64,000 nt of DNA from Marinirhabdus gelatinilytica. Its GTDB lineage: Bacteria; Bacteroidota; Bacteroidia; Flavobacteriales; Flavobacteriaceae. Below the pieces are notes generated by a model, which made no database searches, was not told the DNA's origin, and was given only the letters and a program-made list of their open reading frames with translations. Where the stretch lies: the NCBI RefSeq assembly GCF_003353425.1, contig NZ_QRAO01000001.1, positions 806,001 to 870,000 on the forward strand, read 5' to 3'. Shown piece by piece: positions 18,838 through 25,786 of the stretch. Each line of letters starts with the position of its first letter. Positions within the stretch are counted from its first letter, which is position 1. A program made the translations under genes and the position numbers.

Positions 18838-18882
18838 CAAAACTATACTCATTGTATGCAAGAGACAACCGACAATGAGTAT
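18838..18882 (-). promoter_or_regulatory. Promoter and inverted-repeat operator of XRE/DUF2075 cassette
   Basis: On the minus strand TAGTTTTG (18838-18845) and TTG (18866-18868) are spaced by 20 bases, a canonical Bacteroidota promoter with the start of transcription at or next to the ATG. ATACTCATTGT (18845-18855) and ACAATGAGTAT (18872-18882) are perfect inverted arms bracketing this promoter, a good operator for the XRE protein. Confidence 0.7.
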
Positions 18883-18903
18883 CATTTTTTATGATATTTG
18901 ATT

Positions 18904-18911
18904 TAATTTTG
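18904..18911 (+). promoter_or_regulatory. Possible promoter for small divergent ORF
   Basis: TAATTTTG fits TAnnTTTG, 19 bases before the GTG at 18931. The -33 region falls at the right arm of the XRE operator, so the same regulator could control both directions. Confidence 0.4.
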
Positions 18912-18930
18912 TATTCTAATTCAATTATAA

Positions 18931-19167
18931 GTGAACATAATAAATCAAATAGAGACTCATTATCTAAAGCCAAATAGAACTGTAGAGACCATCTTTATAA
19001 AAAATATCGATAAAATGGTTTACGTATATAATTATGAGGGAAGCCATTTCAGGTTGTTCACAAACTTGATCGATCTTATTGGTTTTTTCCAATTTGGAAT
19101 GGAGCCTAAATTAGACTTTTCAAATGAACTAGATTTAGATGATTTCTTAATAAATGAACTTGTCTGA
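18931..19167 (+). CDS. Small hypothetical protein next to XRE/DUF2075 cassette
   Basis: A 78-residue frame starting at GTG, as AT-rich as the neighbouring cassette. The peptide is mixed and plausible: charged N-terminus, a hydrophobic aromatic middle (LIDLIGFFQFG) and an acidic end (ELDLDDFLINELV). No family is recognised. It is divergent from the XRE gene across a 97-base region with a shared operator, so it may belong to the same acquired module. No ATG start supports it, so the call is tentative. Confidence 0.45.
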   Translation: MNIINQIETHYLKPNRTVETIFIKNIDKMVYVYNYEGSHFRLFTNLIDLIGFFQFGMEPKLDFSNELDLDDFLINELV

Positions 19168-19411
19168 ATTTAAAACGTGCTAGTGAAGATGATTAGCATT
19201 GTAAAGGATAGGTGTAAAATTTGGGATTATTTCCTCTAATGCAATTCTGACGAACTATCCCCAAGAACCTCTTTCATTTTTAATAATTCCTTCTATTACA
19301 TCACAACCCCATCTGTAGTAAACGTAATCCCTTGCTGGCCAATGCTGCCTAGTATGACGGCTTGTATCACGGGATGGAGTTTTTTTGGCGCCCCAGCTTT
19401 TGATTTTATCA
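19168..19411. other. Intergenic, nothing recognised
   Basis: No gene, terminator or repeat could be supported in this 244-base stretch; composition shifts here from the AT-rich cassette back to the chromosomal average, so it may contain the cassette boundary. Confidence 0.3.
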
Positions 19412-20398
19412 TCACATCAAAAAACCATCCACAGCCTCGGTGGGTTTTGGGATGTTGGTGTCGTCTATCATTTCGCGTAGGTCTATTTCGATACCGCGGG
19501 CAATGGCGGTAATGGGTACATCGTTATAGGTCCCCTCGAAAGGGTTTTCGCTATAGTCGCCTATCTTTTCCATTAAAAAGAACACCCAGATAATAATGGC
19601 CGAGATCACGGGCCCCAACCAGTACATCCAGCCCATGGTGGGTCTAAAAATCTCCAAAAGGCCCAAGGGTACAAAAGCACAGAATACAATAGTGAGCCAA
19701 TAGGCGGTAGAGGCGTATTGTCTTGGGAACGGAAAGTTCTTGATACGCTCGCTCTTTCCTTGGTCTTCATAAAACGTCTGGATGAGGTGGTGGAGCTCCA
19801 TATGGCGGAAATCCTCATATAGATTGGCATCGCGTAGTTCCTGCAATCGTTTGGACTGGTTTCTTAGGATTTGTGTCGCTATGTTCGAGTAGGTTGAAAG
19901 CGATTTTAATTCTGTAGCGCTCAAGTACTGCGACAACTCTTTGTGGAGGCCTTTTTCATAGTCTTCGGAAACGGTGGGTGCGTATAATTGTTTTACCCTT
20001 TCCCTGGTATGTTCCCACGGGCGGCTCAATCGCATTTGGTGCCGTAGCGCAGTGAGCCAGGCAATGTGGCGATAGAGGAGTTCTTTTTTAATTTCGGCTT
20101 CCTGGTCTCCCTGTACAAAAGAAACTACGGCTGCGCCAAAGGTGCGGCTGTTGTTTACCATGCTGCCCCAAATTTTACGGGCTTCCCAAGTACGGTCGTA
20201 GGAGCTATTGTTCTTAAACCCTAGATAAAAGGCCACGGCTATACCTATTACCCCCAATGGCTGCCAAGGGATATAAAGTTTGAGTTGGATAAAATAAAAC
20301 AGCAGAAAAAGAAGTGCTGCGTAGAGGAGGCCTACGAGCAACGGCTTTTTGGACCAGTTTAGGGTCATAAAAAAGCCGTAGTTACGTTTGGTGTACAT
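19412..20398 (-). CDS. Bestrophin-family chloride/anion channel
   Basis: A 328-residue membrane protein of the bestrophin/UPF0187 family. Signatures are FKNNSSYDRTWEARKIWGS in the first third, KNFPFPRQYAS before the second hydrophobic pair, and GDYSENPFEG, which matches the conserved acidic calcium-binding-like region. Hydrophobic segments lie near residues 20-60 and 225-275. Bacterial bestrophins are pentameric ion channels; ion selectivity is not predictable here. A monocistronic gene. Confidence 0.9.
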   Translation of the reverse strand: MYTKRNYGFFMTLNWSKKPLLVGLLYAALLFLLFYFIQLKLYIPWQPLGVIGIAVAFYLGFKNNSSYDRTWEARKIWGSMVNNSRTFGAAVVSFVQGDQEAEIKKELLYRHIAWLTALRHQMRLSRPWEHTRERVKQLYAPTVSEDYEKGLHKELSQYLSATELKSLSTYSNIATQILRNQSKRLQELRDANLYEDFRHMELHHLIQTFYEDQGKSERIKNFPFPRQYASTAYWLTIVFCAFVPLGLLEIFRPTMGWMYWLGPVISAIIIWVFFLMEKIGDYSENPFEGTYNDVPITAIARGIEIDLREMIDDTNIPKPTEAVDGFLM

Positions 20399-20851
20399 GG
20401 TGGTGGTATTGGTTGTTATAAAGTTACTAATTTATTGTGTGTAATCCTTAGTTGGGGTTGGTAGGTTCGTTTCGTTCGGGCAGGGATTGAGGACGGCATC
20501 CTTTTTTGGGACACGAAGAATAGCAAGCTTCAACTTGCTGGATTGGGCTTAGTAAAAAAATGGCTTTCTGACCAATACTTGTTTTACCAAAAAAGATATA
20601 GCCGAAAGCCCGGTGCGTGGCAGGGGCGAGACCTGCAAGGTTTTTGCGGTAGATGCGCCTAATAATCTTGCAGGTCCCATAGAAGGAGGGCAGCCCGCCA
20701 AATTGTCAAACAATTGGCTATCAGCTTACCCAATAGCCATATTGTCTAAACTAATGTTAAGCATGTGAGGTTTGGTGTGATTATTGACTATTTTTGCGTA
20801 GTAAATAGTAACATAGATTCTGCAGAGGCAGAAGCACAAAAACTTAATAAA
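20399..20851. other. Intergenic region with hairpin repeat and trxA promoter
   Basis: This 453-base gap has no supported gene. It carries the hairpin repeat at 20630-20676 and, at 20789-20796, TATTTTTG (TAnnTTTG), the likely -7 box of trxA; a TTTG at 20771-20774 is only 14 bases upstream of it, closer than usual for a -33 box. Confidence 0.4.
20630..20676. repeat. Dispersed hairpin repeat
   Basis: GACCTGCAAG (20630-20639) and CTTGCAGGTC (20667-20676) are perfect 10-base inverted arms around a 27-base loop. No T tract follows, so it is not a terminator. A related degenerate hairpin lies at 3014-3053. Confidence 0.6.
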
Positions 20852-21172
20852 ATGGCTTTAGAAATAACAGACGCAACATTTGAAGAAACAGTATTAAAAA
20901 GTGACAAGCCCGTAGTGGTAGACTTTTGGGCAGCTTGGTGCGGACCGTGCCGTATGGTAGGACCCGTAATAGACGAGCTTAGCAACGACTACGAAGGCAA
21001 GGCAGTGGTAGGAAAGGTAGATGTAGATGCCAACCAGGAGTTCGCAGCAAAATATGGTGTACGTAACATCCCAACGGTATTGATCTTTAACAACGGAGAA
21101 TTGGTAGGACGCCAGGTAGGTGTTGCTCCCAAGAACGTATACGCAGAAGCAATTGACGGATTGTTGAACTAA
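20852..21172 (+). CDS. trxA: Thioredoxin
   Basis: A 106-residue thioredoxin with active site FWAAWCGPCRMVGPV and the cis-proline segment VRNIPTVLIFNNGE. Its dithiol reduces protein disulfides in the cytoplasm. The frame is open from 20765, but the ATG at 20852 gives the exact family N-terminus (MALEITDATFEE). A terminator follows closely, so it is probably a single-gene unit. Confidence 0.95.
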   Translation: MALEITDATFEETVLKSDKPVVVDFWAAWCGPCRMVGPVIDELSNDYEGKAVVGKVDVDANQEFAAKYGVRNIPTVLIFNNGELVGRQVGVAPKNVYAEAIDGLLN

Positions 21173-21192
21173 GCTCCTGCAAATAAAAGCAT

Positions 21193-21224
21193 AAAGGCTT
21201 GGCAGTTTGTCAGGCCTTTTTTAT
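21193..21224 (+). terminator. Terminator after trxA
   Basis: AAAGGCTTG (21193-21201) pairs with CAGGCCTTT (about 21211-21219, one G-T pair), followed by a T-rich tract. Confidence 0.75.
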
Positions 21225-21248
21225 TTTTCATACTTCGTAATAGTGCCC

Positions 21249-21313
21249 GTTCGAGCGCAGTCGAAAACTTTATGTTTAGGGACAATTTACAAACCTCTCG
21301 ACTGCGTTCGAGG
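21249..21313. repeat. Dispersed inverted repeat upstream of clpP
   Basis: GTTCGAGCGCAGTCGA (21249-21264) and TCGACTGCGTTCGAGG (21298-21313) are near-perfect inverted arms. A relative with the same GAGCGCAGTCGAAA core lies at 45581-45645. Confidence 0.65.
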
Positions 21314-21329
21314 AGAGAAAACAATAAAA

Positions 21330-21881
21330 ATGAGCGACGATAAAAAACTAAAAGTACAGGATAAGATAGCACAGCAACAACTGGACGACCGTACCATTTT
21401 CCTATGGGGACAGGTGGACGACAAGACCGCAAAACATATTGTGGATAGGTTGCTATATCTAGATAGTATTAATCATGACGAGATAAAATTATACATAAAT
21501 AGTCCTGGAGGATATGTTACTGCTGGCTTTAGTATGTACGATACGATAAAGCAGATTAAAAGCCCTGTCTCTACTGTTTGTACAGGACTGGCTGCCAGTA
21601 TGGGGAGCATATTGCTTTCGGTTGGCGAAAAGGGGCGTAGGTTTATCCAGCCACACGCCCGGGTGATGATCCATCAGCCAAGTGGAGGAGCAAGAGGCCC
21701 TGCTAGCGATATTGAAATTACCGCACAGGAGATCCTGAAAACAAAAGAGATTTCGGCAAAGATCTTAGCCGATAATTGTGATCAGGATTTTGAAAAAGTA
21801 ATGAAAGACTTTCAGAGAGATCACTGGATGGATGCTGAGGAGAGCGTGAAGTATGGGATTGTGGATGGCATTCTTTCTTAG
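21330..21881 (+). CDS. clpP: ATP-dependent Clp protease proteolytic subunit
   Basis: A 183-residue ClpP serine protease. The catalytic serine is in GLAASMGSIL, the histidine in RVMIHQPSGG and the aspartate in the C-terminal third (CDQDFEKV region). It forms tetradecamers that degrade unfolded substrates fed by ClpX/ClpA. The start at 21330 (MSDDKKLKVQ) is preferred over upstream codons because the dispersed hairpin repeat lies just before it. No clpX follows here; the next gene is an inserted four-helix gene. Confidence 0.93.
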   Translation: MSDDKKLKVQDKIAQQQLDDRTIFLWGQVDDKTAKHIVDRLLYLDSINHDEIKLYINSPGGYVTAGFSMYDTIKQIKSPVSTVCTGLAASMGSILLSVGEKGRRFIQPHARVMIHQPSGGARGPASDIEITAQEILKTKEISAKILADNCDQDFEKVMKDFQRDHWMDAEESVKYGIVDGILS

Positions 21882-21892
21882 TGAGCGGTGAA

Positions 21893-21910
21893 TGGTGAAT
21901 TGTGAGCAGT
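21893..21910. repeat. Left inverted repeat flanking four-helix gene
   Basis: TGGTGAATTGTGAGCAGT at 21893-21910 is the exact reverse complement of 22292-22309. Together they bracket the 348-base four-helix gene. Further GTGAGCGG/GTTCACCG heptamer-like repeats extend both arms. Confidence 0.8.
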
Positions 21911-21923
21911 AAATACTTTAGCA

Positions 21924-22271
21924 ATGGATCATAAGGAAATGGATGTTTGGAAAAAGAGTATGGACTTAGTGGAAGCTGTTTATACGATGAGCGCACAATT
22001 TCCAGTTGATGAACGATATGGACTTACGAGTCAGATAAGACGTGCTGCCATTTCTATCCCGTCAAATGTTGCCGAGGGAGCTGCGAGAAAAAGTGATAAG
22101 GAATTTATTCAATTTATTAGCATTGCTTTAGGCTCTTTGTCTGAAGTTGAGACACAATACCAACTAGCTATTCGCTTAAAATTTATAAATAATTTGTCTG
22201 AAATAGAAAGTTTGATTACTTCTGTGGGAAGATTGCTGATTGGGACTAAAAATTATTTATTAAAAAAATAA
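21924..22271 (+). CDS. Four-helix bundle protein (23S rRNA IVS/S23 family)
   Basis: A 115-residue helical protein of the S23/IVS-type four-helix family: MDVWKKSMDLVEAVY, RYGLTSQIRRAAISIPSNVAEGAAR and EFIQFISIALGSLSEVETQ are the family blocks. These proteins were first found inside 23S rRNA intervening sequences and are also free-standing in Bacteroidota; the biochemical role is unclear. It sits between clpP and a DUF58 gene and is bracketed by an exact 18-base inverted repeat, which suggests it arrived as a discrete small element. Confidence 0.9.
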   Translation: MDHKEMDVWKKSMDLVEAVYTMSAQFPVDERYGLTSQIRRAAISIPSNVAEGAARKSDKEFIQFISIALGSLSEVETQYQLAIRLKFINNLSEIESLITSVGRLLIGTKNYLLKK

Positions 22272-22291
22272 TAACAAACCGTTCACCGTTC

Positions 22292-22309
22292 ACTGCTCAC
22301 AATTCACCA
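22292..22309. repeat. Right inverted repeat flanking four-helix gene
   Basis: ACTGCTCACAATTCACCA, exact inverse of 21893-21910; it ends 4 bases before the DUF58 gene start. Confidence 0.8.
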
Positions 22310-22313
22310 ATAA

Positions 22314-23243
22314 ATGGATATAGAAAAACAAATAAACGAGATTACAGGCTTTAAAAACCTAGAGCTACTCGCTACCCAAGTGGTAGAAGGGTTTATCTCT
22401 GGGTTGCACAAGAGTCCGTTTCACGGCTTTTCTGCTGAATTTGCCGAACACAAGATCTACAACAACGGTGAAAGTACCAAGCATATAGATTGGAAGCTCT
22501 ACGCCAAGACGGATAAGCTCTACACAAAGCGCTATGAAGAAGAAACGAACCTGCGTTGCCATTTAATTTTGGACAACAGTAGTTCGATGCACTATCCAAA
22601 GTTGAAGGACTTTAATATAAATTCCTTGAACAAGATAGGTTTTTCGGTACTGGCTAGCGCAGCGATTATGAATTTGCTGAAACGCCAGCGTGATGCTGTG
22701 GGAATGAGTATTTATAGCAACGAATACGAATTCTACGCAAACGAAAAAGGAAGCGAACGCCATCACCAGATGTTGTTACAACATTTAAATAATGCATTAT
22801 CACGATCACGCAAGGAAATAGGGACTAAAACCTACACACACTTACATCTTATCGCTGAAAAACTGAAACGTAGAAGCCTTGTGTTTTTATTTACTGATAT
22901 GTTTCAGAGCGATGCTGAAGAGGAACAACTATTTGAAGCCCTTCAACATTTAAAATACAACAAGCACGAGGTGGTATTGTTCCACACCTTTGATAAGGGT
23001 AAGGAGCTGGAATTCGATTTTAACAACCGTCCCAAGCGCTTTGTAGATGTAGAGACAGGAGACCATATAAATTTATACGCCGATAATGTTAAGGATACGT
23101 ATGAAGTCGCTGTCCAAGAATATTTTGATGCCTTGAAGCTAAAATGTGGCCAATACAGAATTAAATACGTGCAAGCAGATATCAATGAGGGGTTCAATAA
23201 AATATTGACAACCTATCTTGTAGAGCGCCAGAAGTTTGGGTGA
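22314..23243 (+). CDS. DUF58 domain protein (MoxR-associated, vWA-like)
   Basis: A 309-residue protein with the DUF58 block GESTKHIDWKLYAKTDKLYTKRYEEE (split here into GESTKHIDWKLY and KRYEEETN) and a vWA-like MIDAS-type DNSSSMHYP segment near residue 90, followed by FLFTDMFQ. DUF58 proteins are usually encoded with MoxR AAA ATPases and BatA/BatB proteins and act in chaperone-like or stress complexes. No such partner is next to it here; the tRNA-Asp array follows. Confidence 0.88.
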   Translation: MDIEKQINEITGFKNLELLATQVVEGFISGLHKSPFHGFSAEFAEHKIYNNGESTKHIDWKLYAKTDKLYTKRYEEETNLRCHLILDNSSSMHYPKLKDFNINSLNKIGFSVLASAAIMNLLKRQRDAVGMSIYSNEYEFYANEKGSERHHQMLLQHLNNALSRSRKEIGTKTYTHLHLIAEKLKRRSLVFLFTDMFQSDAEEEQLFEALQHLKYNKHEVVLFHTFDKGKELEFDFNNRPKRFVDVETGDHINLYADNVKDTYEVAVQEYFDALKLKCGQYRIKYVQADINEGFNKILTTYLVERQKFG

Positions 23244-23303
23244 TTTGTTTTTTTGGGTTGAAATAAAAAAACAGTAAAAAAGTTCATTTTTTTGAGCAAA
23301 ATA

Positions 23304-23334
23304 TTTGCAAGAATAAAAACACGGTGTATATTTG
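23304..23334 (+). promoter_or_regulatory. Promoter of tRNA-Asp array
   Basis: TTTG (23304-23307), 19 bases, TATATTTG (23327-23334): a textbook Bacteroidota promoter. Transcription from about 23341 would cover all four truncated copies and the intact tRNA. Confidence 0.75.
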
Positions 23335-23393
23335 CACTCGCTTCTAGCAATAGGGGCACAGACAAGCTTTTAAAGTCTTTAAAATAGTAGCAC

Positions 23394-23838
23394 GGTCTGG
23401 TTAGTTCAGTTGGTTAGAATATCCCGATTGCATCGGGAGGGTCGCTGAGCCAAAACATAGATTGGTAAGAAATTGACGAGCTTTACGTCATAAAATAATA
23501 AGCACGGTCTGGTAGTTCAGTTGGTTAGAATATCCCGATTGCATCGGGAGGGTCGCTGAGCCAAAACATAGATTGGTAAGAAATTGACGAGCTTTACGTC
23601 ATAAAATAACAAGCACGGTCTGGTAGTTCAGTTGGTTAGAATATCCCGGTTGCATCGGGAGGGTCGCTGAGCCAAAACATAGATTGGTAAGAAATTGACG
23701 AGCTTTACGTCATAAAATAACAAGCACGGTCTGGTAGTTCAGTTGGTTAGAATATCCCGATTGCATCGGGAGGGTCGCTGAGCCAAAACATAGATTGGTA
23801 AGAAATTGACGAGCTTTACGTCATAAAATAACAAGCAC
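23394..23838 (+). repeat. Four tandem truncated tRNA-Asp-like copies
   Basis: Units begin at 23394, 23506, 23617 and 23728 (lengths 112, 111, 111, 111). Each starts with the tRNA-Asp acceptor and D arm (GGTCTGG, TAGTTCAGTTGGTTAGAAT), then replaces the anticodon arm by a perfect hairpin TCCCG/CGGGA with loop ATTGCAT (GTTGCAT in unit 3, still pairing by G-T), keeps GGGTCGC, and then diverges: no T arm and no CCAGACC. The rest of the unit is a conserved spacer with a TGACG/CGTCA hairpin. Units are nearly identical; unit 1 has one extra T. Confidence 0.9.
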
Positions 23839-23912
23839 GGTCTGGTAGTTCAGTTGGTTAGAATACCTGCCTGTCACGCAGGGGGTCGCGAGTTCGAGTC
23901 TCGTCCAGACCG
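23839..23912 (+). tRNA. tRNA-Asp (GTC)
   Basis: 74 bases with full cloverleaf: acceptor GGTCTGG/CCAGACC, D arm, anticodon stem CCTGC/GCAGG with loop CTGTCAC (anticodon GTC), T arm GCGAG-TTCGAGT-CTCGT, discriminator G. CCA is not encoded. It is the fifth and only intact member of the array. Confidence 0.97.
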
Positions 23913-23995
23913 CAACTTATTCACACGAGTGAGTAATTGAAAATGTTGTGTTGTTCCGCTTTAAGCGGAATGTGGTTTAGAAATAGACCGATGAG

Positions 23996-24026
23996 AAGCT
24001 TATCCGAATGGATGGGCTTTTTTTGT
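23996..24026 (+). terminator. Terminator after tRNA-Asp
   Basis: AAGC(TTA)TCC, loop GAAT, GGA(TGG)GCTT followed by a T tract. A second hairpin TTCCGCTTTAAGCGGAA lies upstream at 23954-23970 without a T tract and may help 3' processing. Confidence 0.7.
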
Positions 24027-24120
24027 TTTTACAATAAACTATTTTGAAATGGCTATACCTTACACAATAGGAAAAGGCCACTTCATTATTTCGGTAAGTT
24101 AAGCTTGTGTTAAACAATTG

Positions 24121-24150
24121 TTGCTATAATAATTTTTTATTTTACATTTG
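24121..24150 (+). promoter_or_regulatory. Promoter of predicted small RNA 1
   Basis: TTG (24121-24123), 19 bases, TACATTTG (24143-24150): canonical Bacteroidota promoter in a region with no credible protein gene. Confidence 0.65.
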
Positions 24151-24155
24151 CAGGG

Positions 24156-24347
24156 TAAACGAAGAATTAAAAAATCTTACTTTTCACTATCCCCAATTTC
24201 AAAATACTTATACAGTTCGAGATTGCTGCTTTGGACATATCCTGTCCATACGGGATATTGTGTTAAAACAGCATAATCTCATATTTTTCATAAGTAAGAG
24301 ATTATATATTGGTTAGAAGAAAGCCCTTCCGAAAGGAGGGGCTTTTG
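24156..24347 (+). ncRNA. Predicted 190-nt structured small RNA, 6S-like
   Basis: Bounded by a canonical promoter and a terminator hairpin (AAGCCCTTCC, GAAA loop, GGAGGGGCTT, T tract, 24321-24346). It can fold as a closing stem AATCTTACTT (24173-24182) with AAGTAAGAGATT (24292-24303), a large internal bubble, and a long terminal hairpin: GAGATT (24219-24224)/AATCTC (24275-24280), GCTG/CAGC and ATATCC (24237-24242)/GGATAT (24253-24258). A long hairpin with a central bubble and this length are the 6S RNA layout, so a 6S-type RNA polymerase regulator is possible. Identity is inferred by eye only. Confidence 0.5.
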
Positions 24348-24406
24348 TATTTAACGGTTTAAAATTTGCACCTTAACGAAAACATATTTTTATAGGAAGA
24401 TCTTTC

Positions 24407-24437
24407 TTTGTAAAGCAACTTTACTGTTTTAATTTTG
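24407..24437 (+). promoter_or_regulatory. Promoter of predicted small RNA 2
   Basis: TTTG (24407-24410), 19 bases, TAATTTTG (24430-24437): canonical Bacteroidota promoter. Confidence 0.65.
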
Positions 24438-24442
24438 TGCCA

Positions 24443-24547
24443 TCATAATTAAAGATGAGGTTATATACGTTACGTTAAGGATATGATTTCCCCATAATCA
24501 TATTTATTGTCAACCCTTCCAGAGCATAAGGTTTGGAAGGGTTTTTT
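24443..24547 (+). ncRNA. Predicted 105-nt small RNA
   Basis: Between the promoter above and a strong terminator (AACCCTTCC 24512-24520 / GGAAGGGTT 24535-24543 plus T tract). It contains an internal hairpin ATATGAT (24481-24487)/ATCATAT (24497-24503) and has no reading frame of note. Together with small RNA 1 it explains the 770-base gap between tRNA-Asp and the nitroreductase gene. Function unknown. Confidence 0.5.
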
Positions 24548-24682
24548 TATGTCTTTTTTTTACGCTATAAATTTGCTGTACCTGTTTTCAAAGCAAAGGG
24601 CATATAAGATACTGTAGTGTGGGACCACATTTTTAGACTTTAGTTTCAGTATCTTTGGAATTCATTATTTGAACTGAACACT

Positions 24683-25240
24683 ATGCTAGCCGAAACTATC
24701 AAAAACCGCCGTGCCATCTACCCAGATGCTTACAATCAAGAACCCATTTCAAAAACTGAAGTAACACAGGTCCTCGAAGCTGCCAACTGGGCACCTACCC
24801 ATAGACGCACTGAGCCATGGCGCTTTAAGGTCTTTCACTCAGAAGACTCCCGCAACAAGCTTTCAACGTTTTTAGGTGAAGCATACGAGAGGTCAGTCGA
24901 TAAGCCTTCAGCCTTTAAAAGGAAAAAAATGGAGCAAAAAGCAATACAATCGGGTTGTGCTATCGCTATTTGCATGCAGCGCGACCCAGAGGAAAGTATT
25001 CCGGAGTGGGAAGAAGTTGCATCTGTAGCCATGGCGGTACAAAATATGTGGCTTACGGCGCAAAGTCTTAAAATTGGTGCTTATTGGAGCTCGCCCAAAC
25101 TCATAGCATTTTTTGGTGAACACACACCACTAGCTGAAGGTGAACGATGCCTCGGTTTCTTTTATATGGGAAAATACCACGGGGAATTGCCGCAAGGAAC
25201 CAGAAAATCTACAATCTCAGAAAAAACCCAGTGGTTGTAA
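24683..25240 (+). CDS. Nitroreductase-family protein (YdjA-like)
   Basis: A 185-residue FMN-dependent oxidoreductase of the short nitroreductase group. The N-terminal FMN motif is IKNRRAIYPDAY, the WAPTHRRTEPWRF block is typical, and ASVAMAVQNMWLTAQSLKIGAYW forms the dimer/FMN helix (shown here only in part: AMAVQNMWLTAQ). The C-terminus GFFYMGKYHGELPQGTRK fits YdjA-type proteins. Substrate unknown. Its stop directly abuts the stop of the convergent DUF456 gene. Confidence 0.88.
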   Translation: MLAETIKNRRAIYPDAYNQEPISKTEVTQVLEAANWAPTHRRTEPWRFKVFHSEDSRNKLSTFLGEAYERSVDKPSAFKRKKMEQKAIQSGCAIAICMQRDPEESIPEWEEVASVAMAVQNMWLTAQSLKIGAYWSSPKLIAFFGEHTPLAEGERCLGFFYMGKYHGELPQGTRKSTISEKTQWL

Positions 25241-25744
25241 CTAAGAGAAAAATAGCTCCCAATTCATAAATACCTTATAGATAAATAGACCCAAGTACAC
25301 TAGCGTAGCAAAAACCTTGATGAATGTGGAGGCCAAGAAACCAATAAAGGAACCGAATGCCGCTTTTAAAGCTTTGCTCCCTTCGGTTTGGTTAAAGATA
25401 AGTTCGCCCAATAATGCTCCCACAAAAGGACCTATTAATATCCCAAAGGGGATGGGGGCCAAAATCCCTACAATGAGGCCAATGGTGGTACCCCAAGCTC
25501 CCGCTTTACTTCCTCCAAAGCGCTTGGTGCCCATAGCGGGAATAATATAATCCAAGATATAAAGGGTGATGGCAACCACTCCAGTGATGATGATAAACGT
25601 CCAATCAAACGGAAGGGAAGGAGCCAAATACAAACAAAGTAGCCCTAGCCAACTTATGGGCACCCCAGGGATAACGGGTAATATGGCTCCAGCAATTCCA
25701 ACGAGGGTTAGTATAAGGCCAATAACGAGTAACAGTATATCCAT
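25241..25744 (-). CDS. DUF456 membrane protein
   Basis: A 167-residue glycine-rich membrane protein with four or five hydrophobic segments. DUF456 blocks are visible: PVIPGVPISWLGLL near residue 22, DYIIPAMGTKRFGGSKAGAWG (given here as IPAMGTKRFGGSKAGAWG) and GPFVGALLGE. The glycine-zipper pattern resembles small inner-membrane proteins of unknown function. Divergent from the secreted hydrolase gene, with a shared double-palindrome operator between them. Confidence 0.88.
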   Translation of the reverse strand: MDILLLVIGLILTLVGIAGAILPVIPGVPISWLGLLCLYLAPSLPFDWTFIIITGVVAITLYILDYIIPAMGTKRFGGSKAGAWGTTIGLIVGILAPIPFGILIGPFVGALLGELIFNQTEGSKALKAAFGSFIGFLASTFIKVFATLVYLGLFIYKVFMNWELFFS

Positions 25745-25786
25745 AACAGCGGGTTAGACACCAAAACTACTGTATTGTTACAATTT

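Noticed and set aside
23394-23838. Regular tandem repeat resembling a CRISPR array
   Set aside because: Units are whole 111-base copies with no variable spacers, and each begins with tRNA-Asp sequence; no cas genes nearby.
23394-23838. Truncated copies as functional tRNA-Ala (loop ATTGCAT would give anticodon TGC)
   Set aside because: They lack a T arm and the 3' acceptor strand, so no cloverleaf can form.
24107-24316. 69-codon ORF between tRNA-Asp and nitroreductase
   Set aside because: It overlaps the promoter and structured RNA signals, has biased content and no ribosome-binding context.
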